DNA of 64,000 bases from Glycomyces sambucus (GTDB lineage: Bacteria; Actinomycetota; Actinomycetes; Mycobacteriales; Micromonosporaceae). The notes beneath the pieces were generated by a model. It was not told the origin of the DNA and did no database searches. It worked only from the letters and a program-made list of their open reading frames with translations. The stretch is taken from assembly GCF_900102815.1 (NCBI RefSeq), contig NZ_FNGF01000003.1, positions 434,001 through 498,000 on the forward strand. The letters run 5' to 3'. The position numbers and the translations under genes were made by a program. Every line of letters starts with the position of its first letter. The first letter of the stretch is position 1. Positions 7,457 to 16,002 of the stretch are shown in pieces.

Positions 7457-8803
7457 CTACGGCGTTCGGGGCGCGGTGAGGTGGACGGCGACGCCGCCGA
7501 TGACGGCGGCGAGGAGCGAGGCGGCGAGGACGCCCGTCTTGCCCTCGTAGGTGAGGGACGGGTCGCCGCCGCGGAACGCGAGCTCGGTGATGAACAGGGC
7601 CACGGTGAAGCCGATGCCCGCGATGGCGGCGATCGCGGTGAGCAGCGGCCAGCTCGTGCCGCGCGGCATCCGCCCGAGGCCGGTCCTGACGACGATCCAG
7701 GTGGTGAGGGTGATGCCGGCGGTCTTGCCGGCGACGAGGCCGAGCACGATCCCGAGCGTCACGGTGGAGCCGGCGGCGGCGCCGAGGAGGTCGGCCGAGA
7801 GCGGGATCCCGGCGTTGGCCAGCGCGAAGAGCGGCAGCACGACGAAGGAGGAGAAGCGGTGGTTCTGGTACTGGAGCCGGTCGGCGGGGGGCTGGGCGTC
7901 GCGGGTGAGCCTGACGAGGCGCTCGGTTTCGGCGACGGTGAGGCCGTCCTTGGCGAGCTCCTGGGCCTCGGCGTGGGCGACGGCGGGGTCGAGGAGGGGC
8001 TTGGCGGCGATGATGAGGCCCATGGCGACGCCGGCGATGGTGGCGTGGACGCCGGATTCGAGCATGGCGACCCACAGGAGGACGCCGATGACGAGGTAGA
8101 TGGGGGTGGACCAGACGTTGAGGAGGCGCATGAGGACCGCGAGGGCGATGAGGGCGGCGGCCGTGGCGAGCCAGGGCATGGAGATCCGGTCGGTGTAGAA
8201 GACGGCGATGACGGCGATGGCGCCGAGGTCGTCGACGATGGCGAGGGTGAGGAGGAAGACCTTGGCGGCGGCGGGGATGCGGGAGCCGAAGAGGGCGAGG
8301 ACGCCGAGAGCGAAGGCGATGTCGGTGGCCATGGGGATGCCCCAGCCGTGGGCGCCGGGGGTGCCGGCGTTGAGGGCGGTGTAGAGGAGGGCGGGGACGG
8401 CCATGCCGCCGACGGCGGCGGCGATGGGCGGGACGGCGGAGCGGGGGTCGCTGAGTTCGCCGGAGACGATCTCGCTCTTGATCTCCATGCCGACGACGAA
8501 GAAGAACACGGCCATGAGGCCGTCGTTGATCCAGTCCTTGAGGGTGTGGTGGAGGGTGAAGTCGCCGAGGCTGACGGTGATGTCGAGGCCCCAGACGGCG
8601 TCGTAGGTCGCGGACCAGGGGGAGTTGGCCCAGGCCATGGCGAGGACGGCGCAGGCGACGAGGACGAGGCCGGCGGCGGGTTCGATCTTGAGGAACTCGG
8701 CGGCGGGGCGGCCGACGTAGCGGGCGATGGGGCGACGCGAGTAGAGGAACGCGGGGCGGTCGCGCCAGATGTCGGACTTCCAGGGCTCCTTGGGCAGCGT
8801 CAT
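7457..8803 (-). CDS. nhaA: Na+/H+ antiporter NhaA
   Basis: 448-residue NhaA antiporter with about 12 membrane segments, expelling Na+ in exchange for protons. Seen: the adjacent Asp pair in LAIVDDLGAIAVIAVFY (ion-binding Asp163/164 of the E. coli protein), MATDIAFALGVLAL, and FFFVVGMEIKSEIVSGEL. It is some 60 residues longer than E. coli NhaA, mostly at the N-terminus and in a cytoplasmic loop near residues 280-320. No Shine-Dalgarno precedes the ATG; a TAGGCT -10 box (8811-8816) ends 7 bases before it, so the mRNA is probably leaderless. Stands alone. Confidence 0.95.
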   Translation of the reverse strand: MTLPKEPWKSDIWRDRPAFLYSRRPIARYVGRPAAEFLKIEPAAGLVLVACAVLAMAWANSPWSATYDAVWGLDITVSLGDFTLHHTLKDWINDGLMAVFFFVVGMEIKSEIVSGELSDPRSAVPPIAAAVGGMAVPALLYTALNAGTPGAHGWGIPMATDIAFALGVLALFGSRIPAAAKVFLLTLAIVDDLGAIAVIAVFYTDRISMPWLATAAALIALAVLMRLLNVWSTPIYLVIGVLLWVAMLESGVHATIAGVAMGLIIAAKPLLDPAVAHAEAQELAKDGLTVAETERLVRLTRDAQPPADRLQYQNHRFSSFVVLPLFALANAGIPLSADLLGAAAGSTVTLGIVLGLVAGKTAGITLTTWIVVRTGLGRMPRGTSWPLLTAIAAIAGIGFTVALFITELAFRGGDPSLTYEGKTGVLAASLLAAVIGGVAVHLTAPRTP

Positions 8804-8851
8804 GGGCCAGAGCCTATCCGGGCGGGTGGGGGCGAACCACTCCTTAGGGGA

Positions 8852-9268
8852 CTATGCGCCCTGGCAGTCGGGGCACAGGCCCCGGTAGGTGACGGAGGAG
8901 CGGGTGACGGTGAAGCCGTGGCGCTCGTCGCCGGGGAGCCAGTCGGCGGGGTCGGCGACGGTGTGGACGTCCTTCATAAGGCCGCAGCCCTCGCAGATGA
9001 GGTGGTGGTGCTCGTGGTCGGCGTTGGGGTCGTAGCGCTTGGAGCGGCCTTCGAGGGTGAGTTCGAGGATCTCGCCGAGGGCGACCATCTCGTTGAGGGT
9101 GTTGTAGACGGTGGCGCGGGAGAGTTCGGGCATGCGCTCGCAGGCGCGTTCGAGGATCTCCTCGGCGGTGAAGTGCACGTGGGAGCCCTCCAGCGTCTCG
9201 GCGATGACGCGTCGCTGAGGGGTGATGCGCCAGTTGTGGCGCCGCAGTCGGGTTACCAGGTCACTCAT
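8852..9268 (-). CDS. Fur-family (PerR/CatR-like) peroxide regulator
   Basis: 138-residue Fur-family repressor. Winged-helix part about residues 1-80 (ITPQRRVIAETL; SRATVYNTLNEMV recognition helix), then the metal site DHEHHHLICEGCG and a second CxxC, CPDC, near the C-terminus, forming the structural zinc site. It is divergent from a catalase gene, the arrangement of catR/catA and furA/kat in actinobacteria, so a peroxide-sensing role is inferred. A 6-3-6 palindrome in the shared intergenic region is the likely operator. Confidence 0.88.
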   Translation of the reverse strand: MSDLVTRLRRHNWRITPQRRVIAETLEGSHVHFTAEEILERACERMPELSRATVYNTLNEMVALGEILELTLEGRSKRYDPNADHEHHHLICEGCGLMKDVHTVADPADWLPGDERHGFTVTRSSVTYRGLCPDCQGA

Positions 9269-9350
9269 GCTGTTCTCTCACACGGTCAGGAAGTCGAATA
9301 CCACCCTAGCAGGACAAACGGGTGTGGCACCACTGACACTGGACGGCTTC

Positions 9351-9378
9351 TTAGTTTAGACATAGTCTAAGTTAGGAT
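9351..9378 (+). promoter_or_regulatory. Catalase promoter with Per-box-like operator
   Basis: TTAGAC-ATA-GTCTAA (9356-9370) is a perfect inverted repeat. It lies in the spacer between a -35-like TTAGTT (9351-9356) and a -10 TAGGAT (9373-9378) in front of the catalase gene. Position and layout fit repression by the adjacent Fur-family protein. Confidence 0.7.
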
Positions 9379-9457
9379 CGAGTCCGACGCACGAGACATC
9401 GAGGACGGTCCCCGCCGGCGACGGCGCCGGGGACGACCGCCAGGAAGGGGCTCCACC

Positions 9458-10939
9458 GTGAGCACAACCGAGAGCACCGACTTCGACGACACGGCCGGGC
9501 CGCTGACCACCGAGTCCGGCGCCCCCGTCGGCTCCGACGACCAGAGCGAGGCCGCCGGCCCCGGCGGGCCGCTGCTCGTCCAGGACCAGGTCCTGCTGGA
9601 GAAGCTCGCCCACTTCAACCGCGAGCGCATCCCCGAGCGGGTCGTCCACGCCCGCGGCGCCGGCGCCTACGGGACCTTCACCGTCACCGCCGACGTCTCC
9701 GCGTACACGCGCGCCGCGTTCCTGAACGGGGTCGGCAAGGAGACCGAGACGTTCCTGCGCTTCTCCACCGTCGCCGGCTCCCTCGGCTCGGCCGACGCCG
9801 TGCGCGACCCGCGCGGCTGGGCGCTGAAGTTCTACACCGAGGAGGGCAACTACGACCTCGTCGGCAACAACACCCCGGTGTTCTTCATCCGCGACGCGAT
9901 CAAGTTCCCCGACTTCATCCACACCCAGAAGCGCGACCCGTACACCGGTTCGCAGGAGGCCGACAACGTGTGGGACTTCTGGGGCCTCTCCCCCGAGTCC
10001 ACGCACCAGGTCACCTGGCTGTTCGGCGACCGCGGCATCCCCGCCTCCTACCGGCACATGGACGGCTTCGGCTCGCACACCTACCAGTGGGTGAACGAGG
10101 CCGGCGAGCAGTTCTGGGTCAAGTACCACTTCAAGACCGACCAGGGCATCCGCAACCTCACCCAGGACGAGGCGAACGCGGTCGCCGGCACCGACCCCGA
10201 CTCGCACCAGCGCGACCTGCGCGAGGCGATCGAGCGCGGCGACTTCCCGTCCTGGACCGTGCAGGTCCAGATCATGCCCGCCGCCGAGGCCGCGGCCTAC
10301 CGGTTCAACCCGTTCGACCTCACCAAGGTCTGGCCGAACGCCGACTACCCGCGGATCACCGTCGGGAAGCTCGAACTGAACCGGAACCCGGACAACGTGT
10401 TCGCCGAGGTCGAGCAGTCCGCGTTCTCCCCCGCGCACTTCGTGCCGGGCATCGGGCCCAGCCCCGACAAGATGCTCCAGGGCCGCCTGTTCGCCTACGG
10501 CGACGCGCACCGGTACCGGGTCGGGATCAACGCCGACCAGCTGCCGGTCAACCGCCCGCACGCCACCGCGGCGCGCAACGGGAACCGCGACGGCACCGGC
10601 TACGACGGCCGCCACGGCCGCGCGAAGAACTACGGGCCGAACTCCTTCGGCGGCCCCGAAGCGACCGGACGGCCCCTGTGGGCGCCGGTCCAGGTCGCGG
10701 GCGCCACCGGCGAGTGGGAGACCCCGCACCACGCCGAGGACGACGACTTCGTGCAGGCCGGGGACCTCTACCGGCTCATGACCGCCGCCGAGCAGGACCG
10801 CCTCATTGCCAACCTCGCCGGGTTCCTCGCCAAGGTCACCCGCGACGACATCGTCGAACGCGCCGTCGCGAACTTTGCGAAGGCGGACGAGCAGTACGGG
10901 AAGCGGCTTTCGGAGGCCGTTGCCGAACTGCGACCGTGA
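9458..10939 (+). CDS. katA: Monofunctional haem catalase
   Basis: 493-residue clade-3-size catalase that dismutates hydrogen peroxide. Seen: [20 protein letters not shown] (haem pocket), [19 protein letters not shown] with the distal Asn, [23 protein letters not shown] with the proximal Tyr positions conserved around RLFAY, and catalytic His in [13 protein letters not shown]. The protein has a ~35-residue Ser/Thr/Asp-rich N-terminal tail. GTG start at 9458 follows GGAAGGGG. Divergent from the Fur-family regulator, with a palindrome in its promoter. Its last 12 codons plus stop are the first unit of a 73-bp repeat that continues downstream. Confidence 0.96.
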   Translation: MSTTESTDFDDTAGPLTTESGAPVGSDDQSEAAGPGGPLLVQDQVLLEKLAHFNRERIPERVVHARGAGAYGTFTVTADVSAYTRAAFLNGVGKETETFLRFSTVAGSLGSADAVRDPRGWALKFYTEEGNYDLVGNNTPVFFIRDAIKFPDFIHTQKRDPYTGSQEADNVWDFWGLSPESTHQVTWLFGDRGIPASYRHMDGFGSHTYQWVNEAGEQFWVKYHFKTDQGIRNLTQDEANAVAGTDPDSHQRDLREAIERGDFPSWTVQVQIMPAAEAAAYRFNPFDLTKVWPNADYPRITVGKLELNRNPDNVFAEVEQSAFSPAHFVPGIGPSPDKMLQGRLFAYGDAHRYRVGINADQLPVNRPHATAARNGNRDGTGYDGRHGRAKNYGPNSFGGPEATGRPLWAPVQVAGATGEWETPHHAEDDDFVQAGDLYRLMTAAEQDRLIANLAGFLAKVTRDDIVERAVANFAKADEQYGKRLSEAVAELRP

Positions 10940-11095
10940 CGCCGCCGCTTCCCGTACCGGGAAGCACAGCGGGAAGCGGCTCGCGGCGGCCGTAGCCGCA
11001 CTGCGACCGTGACGCCGCCGCTTCCCGCACCGCGAAGCACAGCGGCAAGCGGCTCGCGGAGGCCGTAGCCGAACTCCGGCGGTAACGCCGCGACC
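10898..11095 (+). repeat. 73-bp tandem repeat made of the catalase 3' end
   Basis: Three units start at 10898, 10971 and 11044 (the last partial). Unit 1 includes the final catalase codons and stop; units 2 and 3 again encode GKRLAAAVAALRP-stop and GKRLAEAVAELRR-stop. The period of 73 is not a multiple of three. The differences between units mostly change Ala/Glu or are silent. The rest of the gap (11096-11312) holds three further hairpins and no gene. Confidence 0.85.
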
Positions 11096-11170
11096 GAAGA
11101 CGCCGAGCGGGGACGGGTCCCAGAAAGAAGCCGCCGGGACCCGCGACCGCCTCGACACCGGCTCTGCCGC

Positions 11171-11247
11171 GCCGGCGCGCCCCCTGTCAACAGGAGCGCC
11201 GGCGAGAGCCGCCGCCCGCCCGGGTTCGAAGGGCTTTCCCGGGCGGG
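11171..11247. repeat. Two inverted repeats of unknown role
   Basis: GCCGGCGC (11171-11178) pairs with 11196-11203, with an inner CCTG/CAGG stem; CCCGCCCGGG (11215-11224) pairs with 11238-11247. They lie between the catalase repeats and the end of a TnpB remnant and might be transcription terminators or remains of the transposon end. Confidence 0.5.
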
Positions 11248-11252
11248 CACGC

Positions 11253-11289
11253 GAACGGCCCCCGTGCGCTTCCAGCGCGGGGGCCGTTC
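11253..11289. terminator. Hairpin terminator
   Basis: 11-bp stem (11253-11263 with 11279-11289) plus an inner GCGC pair, directly after the stop of the minus-strand TnpB-like gene. Confidence 0.7.
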
Positions 11290-11312
11290 CGCGTCCGCGG
11301 TCCGCTTCCGGG

Positions 11313-11912
11313 CTACTCCTCCAGGACGCGCCCGCACTCGCCGCACTCCGGCGGCTTCTGCCGCGGGACCTCCACGAACTCCTCGGCCACGATCCACAGC
11401 CGCCACCGCTCCACGCTCTCGCGGATCACCGTGATCGAGGTGATGTCGTCGCGGCTCGGGCGCTCCAGCCCCCACATGATGTCCAACGGCGCCTTGTGCT
11501 TCGCGAGCTTCACCTCGCGGCCCTTCAGGTAGTACCCGGCCCGCGAGTACACCAGCTGCTCCTGCTCGCCGTGCTCCTTCGGCGCCGGCTCGCGGCTGCG
11601 CCCGTTGAGGAACGCGTGGTACTCGGTGTGGAGCTGCCGCGCGATCTGCTGGAGCGGCACCGACGAGTACGCCTTGACCCACCGGTTCGGGGCCTGGTCC
11701 TTCCACTTGGTCAACCGGGCCGAGATCTCCGCGTACGAGATCTTCTCCCCCTTCGCGCGCCATTCGCGCTGGAACACCGACAACGACCAGTTGTACACGG
11801 CCCGAACCGCTTCGAGGGTCTCCTCCAGGTTCCTCCGCTGCTGGTCATCGGGCTCGAACGCGTACTCGTAGCCGCGTTTCACCAAGTGGGTCATAGGCTT
11901 CGTCATGTCCAT
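11313..11912 (-). CDS. Truncated TnpB (IS200/IS605 OrfB) protein, N-terminal part only
   Basis: 199 residues matching the front half of IS605-family TnpB: the N-terminal helix-turn-helix region (FEPDDQQRRNLEETL, VRAVYNWSLSVF, ISYAEISARLTKWK, VPLQQIARQLHTEYHAFLNGR) and the beta-barrel part ending in SITVIRESVERWRLWIVAEEF. The RuvC nuclease half (family length about 400) is absent; the frame instead ends after a single CGECG knuckle, as if the C-terminal zinc-finger end had been joined on or mimicked. The frame is intact, with no stop or shift. Met codons at 11912, 11906 and 11894 are possible starts; the last fits family N-termini best. Either a decaying transposon gene or a retained DNA/RNA-binding fragment. 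Confidence 0.75.
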   Translation of the reverse strand: MDMTKPMTHLVKRGYEYAFEPDDQQRRNLEETLEAVRAVYNWSLSVFQREWRAKGEKISYAEISARLTKWKDQAPNRWVKAYSSVPLQQIARQLHTEYHAFLNGRSREPAPKEHGEQEQLVYSRAGYYLKGREVKLAKHKAPLDIMWGLERPSRDDITSITVIRESVERWRLWIVAEEFVEVPRQKPPECGECGRVLEE

Positions 11913-12001
11913 GACCTGTTGATATCAGACGATTACGCACCGCCACGTGTTCCTCACCTCATCGGCGTGTCTCCCAGCCGCGCGGCAAGTAACTTGGCCT
12001 G

Positions 12002-12790
12002 GTGCCCTTCGACATCGACCCCGGCGTGTTCGCCCTGCTCATCGTCGCGGCCGTGTTCGCCGGATGGGTCGACGCGGTCGTCGGCGGCGGCGGGCTGATC
12101 CAGCTTCCCGCCCTCCTCGTGGCCTTCCCCACAGCCCCGGTGCAGCTCATGCTGGGCACCAACAAGATGGCCTCGGTCTGCGGCACCACCATCTCCGCGA
12201 TCACGTACTCGCGCAAGATCAAACTCGAGCACCGGCTGCTGTGGCCCACCGTCGGCCTCGCCCTCCTCGGCTCCGGCGCGGGCGCGGTCGCCGCCCTCGC
12301 GGTCTCGGCGAGCGCGTTGAAGCCCATCATCATCGCGGTGCTCCTGGCCGTCCTGGTCCTGGTCATCGCCCGGCCCCAGCTCGGCCTCGAACCGCAGCCG
12401 AAGCTGCGCACCCCGCTGCGCGCCGCCGCGCTCATGCTCACCGCCGGCGTCGGAGTCGCCTTCTACGACGGCATCATCGGCCCCGGCACCGGGATCTTCC
12501 TCGCCGTCGCGTTCACCGCCATCACCGGCTTCGACTACGTCGCCGCCGCCGCGCACACCAAGGTCGTCAACGCCACCACCAACATCGGCGCGGTCACCGT
12601 GTTCGCGCTCCAGGGCAACGTGTCGTGGCTCCTGGGCCTGGTCCTCGGCGCCGGGTGCATGGCCGGGGCCTGGTTCGGCGCCCGCACCGCCATGGCCCGC
12701 GGCTCCCGGTTCGTGCGGATCGTCCTGGTCGTGGTCGTGCTCGCCCTCCTCGCCCGCCTGAGCTGGGACGTGTGGGCGGGCGCCCGCTAA
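12002..12790 (+). CDS. TSUP-family (TauE/SafE) membrane permease
   Basis: 262-residue permease of the TauE/SafE family, about eight membrane helices, thought to move sulfur-containing organic acids or sulfite across the membrane. Seen: the first-half motif AGWVDAVVGGGGLIQLPALL, GTNKMASVCGT, and the second-half copy FYDGIIGPGTGIFL with HTKVVNATTN. GTG start at 12002 has no ribosome site; TAACTT (11990-11995) six bases before it suggests a leaderless transcript. The stop overlaps the stop of the convergent antiporter gene by three bases in the sequence CTAA. Substrate not predictable. Confidence 0.9.
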   Translation: MPFDIDPGVFALLIVAAVFAGWVDAVVGGGGLIQLPALLVAFPTAPVQLMLGTNKMASVCGTTISAITYSRKIKLEHRLLWPTVGLALLGSGAGAVAALAVSASALKPIIIAVLLAVLVLVIARPQLGLEPQPKLRTPLRAAALMLTAGVGVAFYDGIIGPGTGIFLAVAFTAITGFDYVAAAAHTKVVNATTNIGAVTVFALQGNVSWLLGLVLGAGCMAGAWFGARTAMARGSRFVRIVLVVVVLALLARLSWDVWAGAR

Positions 12791-13884
12791 GGGTTGATCG
12801 CCAGGAACAGGTAGGCCGCCAGCAGCACCAGGTGGACGCCGCCCTGGAGGCGCGTCGCCCGGCCCGGGACCACCGTCAGGACGCTCACGACCAGGGTCAG
12901 GCCCAGCAGCACGATCTGGGTCGAGCCGAGCCCGAGCAGCAGCGGCCCGTCCATGAAGAACGAGGCGATCGCGATCGCCGGGATCGTCAGGCCGATCGAG
13001 GCCATCGCCGACCCGTAACCGAGGTTGATGCTCGTCTGCATGCGATCGCGCGAGGCCGCGCGGATCGCCGCGATCGACTCCGGGAGCAGCACCAGCAGCG
13101 CGATCGCCACACCGACCGAGGAGGCCGGGAACCCGGCCGCATCGACGCCCGCCTTGATCGCCGGGGACTCGACCTTCGCCAGGCCGACCACGCCCACCAG
13201 GGCGACCATGAGCATCCCCAGGCTCAGCAGCGCGGTCTTCCCGCTCGGCGGGTCGGCGTGCGTCTCCTCGGTGACCACGCCCGACTCGGTGATGGGCAGG
13301 AAGAAGTCGCGGTGGCGCACCGTCTGCGTGAACACGAACAGGCCGTACAGGACGATCGACGCCAGCGCCGCGAACACGAGCTGCGACGTCGAGTACTCCG
13401 GGCCGGCCTCGCTGGTGGTGAACGAGGGCAGGACCAGGCCGAGGGTCGCGAGGGTCGCCACGGTCGCGAGGGCCGCGCCCGACCCTTCGGAGTTGAACAG
13501 GACCGTCCCGTACTTCAAGGCGCCGACCAGGAGCGCAATGCCGACGATGCCGTTGGTGGTGATCATGACCGCGGCGAACACGGTGTCGCGGGCGAGGGTC
13601 TCGGCGTCGTGGCCGCCGGAGGCCATGACGGTGACGATGAGGGCGACCTCGATGACCGTGACGGCCACGGCGAGGACGAGGGAGCCGTAGGGTTCGCCGA
13701 CCCGGTGGGCGACGACCTCGGCGTGGTGGACCGCGGCGAGGACCGTGGCCATGAGGGCGACCGCGGCGATCGTGACGAGTACGGCACCCGAGTCGCGGCC
13801 CCACGTGAGGGCGAGGACGAGGATGCCGACCACCGGCGCGATGACGGTCCAGGACAGCAGCGGGGATCGTTTCGCGACGCTCAT
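12787..13884 (-). CDS. chaA: Ca2+(Na+)/H+ antiporter, ChaA type
   Basis: 365-residue cation/proton antiporter of the CaCA family, ChaA branch, about 11 membrane segments in two inverted halves. Seen: first alpha repeat VVAHRVGEPYGSLVLAVAVT with VIEVALI and second alpha repeat GVAIALLVLLPESIAAI; these carry the acidic residues that bind cations. An acidic loop between the halves (ESGVVTEETHADPP) is present. Start ATG 13884 is preferred, with AGGAT about 8 bases upstream; an ATG at 13893 is also in frame. Alkali or calcium tolerance is inferred from the family. Confidence 0.88.
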   Translation of the reverse strand: MSVAKRSPLLSWTVIAPVVGILVLALTWGRDSGAVLVTIAAVALMATVLAAVHHAEVVAHRVGEPYGSLVLAVAVTVIEVALIVTVMASGGHDAETLARDTVFAAVMITTNGIVGIALLVGALKYGTVLFNSEGSGAALATVATLATLGLVLPSFTTSEAGPEYSTSQLVFAALASIVLYGLFVFTQTVRHRDFFLPITESGVVTEETHADPPSGKTALLSLGMLMVALVGVVGLAKVESPAIKAGVDAAGFPASSVGVAIALLVLLPESIAAIRAASRDRMQTSINLGYGSAMASIGLTIPAIAIASFFMDGPLLLGLGSTQIVLLGLTLVVSVLTVVPGRATRLQGGVHLVLLAAYLFLAINP

Positions 13885-14034
13885 GCGCGACATCCTGTCA
13901 CGGGGTGGTCGCATTGTCTCGGGCGCCACATCCGCGCATGGACCGTGACACACCCGTGCGGTCCTTTTTGCGGTGTTCGATCGCAGGTCGGGCGCACCCC
14001 ACCGCGGGGCCCCGGGAGTCGCTAGAGTCGATCC

Positions 14035-15426
14035 ATGTCAAGCGCGTACGGACCAGAGTCCCCCTCAGACACCGTGTCCCGCCTCCGGGAGCACTTCGCC
14101 ACCGGCCGCACCAAGCCGGTGCCGTGGCGCCTGGAGCAGCTCAAGGGCCTCGACCGGCTGCTGCGCGAGGCCGGGGAGGAGCTCGCCGACGCGCTGCGGG
14201 CCGACCTGGGCAAGGCCGCGCCCGAGTCGTTCCTCGCCGAGATCGACTTCGTGTCCGCCGAGGTGCGGGCGCTGCGCAAGCACCTGCGGTCCTGGCTGCG
14301 GCCCAAGCGGGTCTACACGCCGCCGCACCTCCAGCCCGCGCGGGCGTACGTGCTGCGCGAACCGCTCGGGGTGGTCACCGTCATCGGCCCGTTCAACTAC
14401 CCGGTGCAGCTGCTGCTGGCGCCGCTCGCGGGCGCTCTGGCGTGCGGGAACGCGGTCGTGGTGAAGCCGAGCGAGGCGTCGGCGGCCACGGCGTCGGTGC
14501 TGGGCCGGCTCATCGGGGAGTACCTGGACCCGGAGGCGGTCGCGGTCGTGCAGGGCGGGGCCGCGGAGACGGCGGCGCTGCTCGCCGAGCGGGTCGACCA
14601 CATCTTCTTCACCGGGTCGGCACGGACGGGCCGGATCGTCGCGAAGGCCGCGGCCGAGCACCTGACGCCGGTGACGCTCGAACTTGGCGGCAAGAGCCCG
14701 GCGATCGTGGAGCCGGGCGCCGACCTCGCGGCGGCGGCGCGGCGGATCGCGTGGGGCAAGTTCATGAACGCGGGCCAGACCTGCATCGCCCCCGACTACG
14801 TGCTCGCCGTCGGCGGGGTCGGCCCGGAGCTGGAGCGCCACCTCGCGGAGGCGGTCCGGGAGATGTACGGGCACGCGCCGGCCGACAGCCCGGACTTCGG
14901 TCGGATCATCGACGAGCGGGCGTTCGACCGGCTCGCGCGGTTCCTCGGCGAGGGGCGCCTGGTGTGCGGGGGCGGGCACAACCGGTCCGACCGGTACATC
15001 GCGCCGACGGTCCTGGCGGACGTGTCGCCCGACGACGCGGTCATGCAGGAGGAGGTGTTCGGTCCGGTCCTGCCGGTGCTGGCGGTCGACACGGTCGACG
15101 ACGCGGTGGCGTTCGTCAACGCCCGCGAGAAGCCCCTGGCGCTGTACGCGTTCACGAACTCGGACGCGACCCGGCGCAAGCTGCTGACCCGCACCTCCTC
15201 GGGCGCGGTCGGGTTCAACGTGCCGATGGCGCACATCGACGTGGCCGGGCTCCCGTTCGGCGGGGTCGGGATGTCGGGGCTCGGCGCGTACCACGGGAAG
15301 GCGTCGATCGAGACGTTCAGCCACGCGAAGTCGGTGCTGGACAAGCCGCTCGCACCGGACACGCTGCGGGTGGTGTACCCGCCGTTCACCGGGCTCAAGG
15401 AGCAGGTGATGCGGCGCCTGCGTTAG
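14035..15426 (+). CDS. Aldehyde dehydrogenase (class 3-like)
   Basis: 463-residue NAD(P)+-dependent aldehyde dehydrogenase of the short class-3/coniferyl-aldehyde group (no N-terminal extension). Seen: IGPFNYPVQLLLAPLAGALA (nucleotide fold), VVKPSEAS, TGSARTGR, ELGGKSPAIV with the general-base Glu, and NAGQTCIAPDYVL with the catalytic Cys; HIDVAGLPFGGVGMSGLGAYHGK at the C-terminus. Oxidises aldehydes to acids; substrate unknown. The ATG is preceded by TAGAGT (14023-14028) with a 6-base gap and no Shine-Dalgarno, so leaderless. Convergent with a MarR gene. Confidence 0.92.
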   Translation: MSSAYGPESPSDTVSRLREHFATGRTKPVPWRLEQLKGLDRLLREAGEELADALRADLGKAAPESFLAEIDFVSAEVRALRKHLRSWLRPKRVYTPPHLQPARAYVLREPLGVVTVIGPFNYPVQLLLAPLAGALACGNAVVVKPSEASAATASVLGRLIGEYLDPEAVAVVQGGAAETAALLAERVDHIFFTGSARTGRIVAKAAAEHLTPVTLELGGKSPAIVEPGADLAAAARRIAWGKFMNAGQTCIAPDYVLAVGGVGPELERHLAEAVREMYGHAPADSPDFGRIIDERAFDRLARFLGEGRLVCGGGHNRSDRYIAPTVLADVSPDDAVMQEEVFGPVLPVLAVDTVDDAVAFVNAREKPLALYAFTNSDATRRKLLTRTSSGAVGFNVPMAHIDVAGLPFGGVGMSGLGAYHGKASIETFSHAKSVLDKPLAPDTLRVVYPPFTGLKEQVMRRLR

Positions 15427-15432
15427 CGGGCG

Positions 15433-15906
15433 CTAGTCCTGCGCGAGATGGGCGTTGACGCGGCCCAGCAGTGAGAACAGCTGGGCGCGTTCGGCACTGC
15501 TGAGCGGTGCCATGATCCGCTCGTTGACGCCGTCGAGGACCGCCTCGATCTCGGCGAGGCGGGCGCGGCCGGCGTCGGTGACGGTGATGACGTTGCGGCG
15601 CTTGTCGTCCGGGTCGGGGGCGCGCACGATCCAGCCGCCCTCGGCGAGGTCGTTGAGGACGGCCACGAGGTCCGAGCGGTAGATGCGGGTGCGGTCGGCG
15701 ATGGCGGCCTGGCTGGCGGGCCCGAACTCGTCGAGGACGGCGAGGACCACGAAGTCGGCCTTGCGAGCGCCGATCGGCGCGAGCGCGTCGGCGGCCGTGC
15801 GGCTCATCTGGGCGCTCGTCATGCCCGTGAGTCGCGAGATCTGGCGCTTGAGGCGCTCGGGGGTCTGCCCGCCGTAGTCGAACCGCAGTTCACCGTTGGT
15901 GTCCAT
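15433..15906 (-). CDS. MarR-family transcriptional regulator
   Basis: 157-residue MarR-type winged-helix regulator: ADFVVLAVLDEFGPASQAAIADRTRIYRSDLVAVLNDL (HTH) and the wing DPDDKRRNVITVTDAG. It is divergent from a SnoaL-like/haloalkane dehalogenase operon, and two related palindromes lie between them, so it probably represses both units and senses a small molecule linked to that operon. Leaderless start: TAGGAT (complement of 15913-15918) ends six bases before the ATG; the first palindrome covers its -35 area. Confidence 0.9.
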   Translation of the reverse strand: MDTNGELRFDYGGQTPERLKRQISRLTGMTSAQMSRTAADALAPIGARKADFVVLAVLDEFGPASQAAIADRTRIYRSDLVAVLNDLAEGGWIVRAPDPDDKRRNVITVTDAGRARLAEIEAVLDGVNERIMAPLSSAERAQLFSLLGRVNAHLAQD

Positions 15907-15927
15907 GCGGGGATCCTACCCCGGTTG

Positions 15928-15985
15928 CGTTAGTGGGACTAACGATGTAGATTCATTAGCGACACGATCATTAGATTGACTAACG
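15928..15985. promoter_or_regulatory. Two MarR operators
   Basis: O1, CGTTAGT-GGG-ACTAACG (15928-15944), is a perfect 7-3-7 palindrome. O2, CATTAGA-TTG-ACTAACG (15969-15985), has the same layout with two mismatches. Their centres are 41 bp apart, about four helical turns, on the same face. O1 overlaps the marR promoter and O2 lies just before the ribosome site of the SnoaL gene. Confidence 0.8.
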
Positions 15986-16002
15986 ACTTGAAGGGGACCA
16001 CC

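Noticed and set aside
10898-11095. Tandem repeats considered as a CRISPR array
   Set aside because: Units are contiguous without spacers and include the catalase coding end; no cas genes. No CRISPR array was seen in the window.
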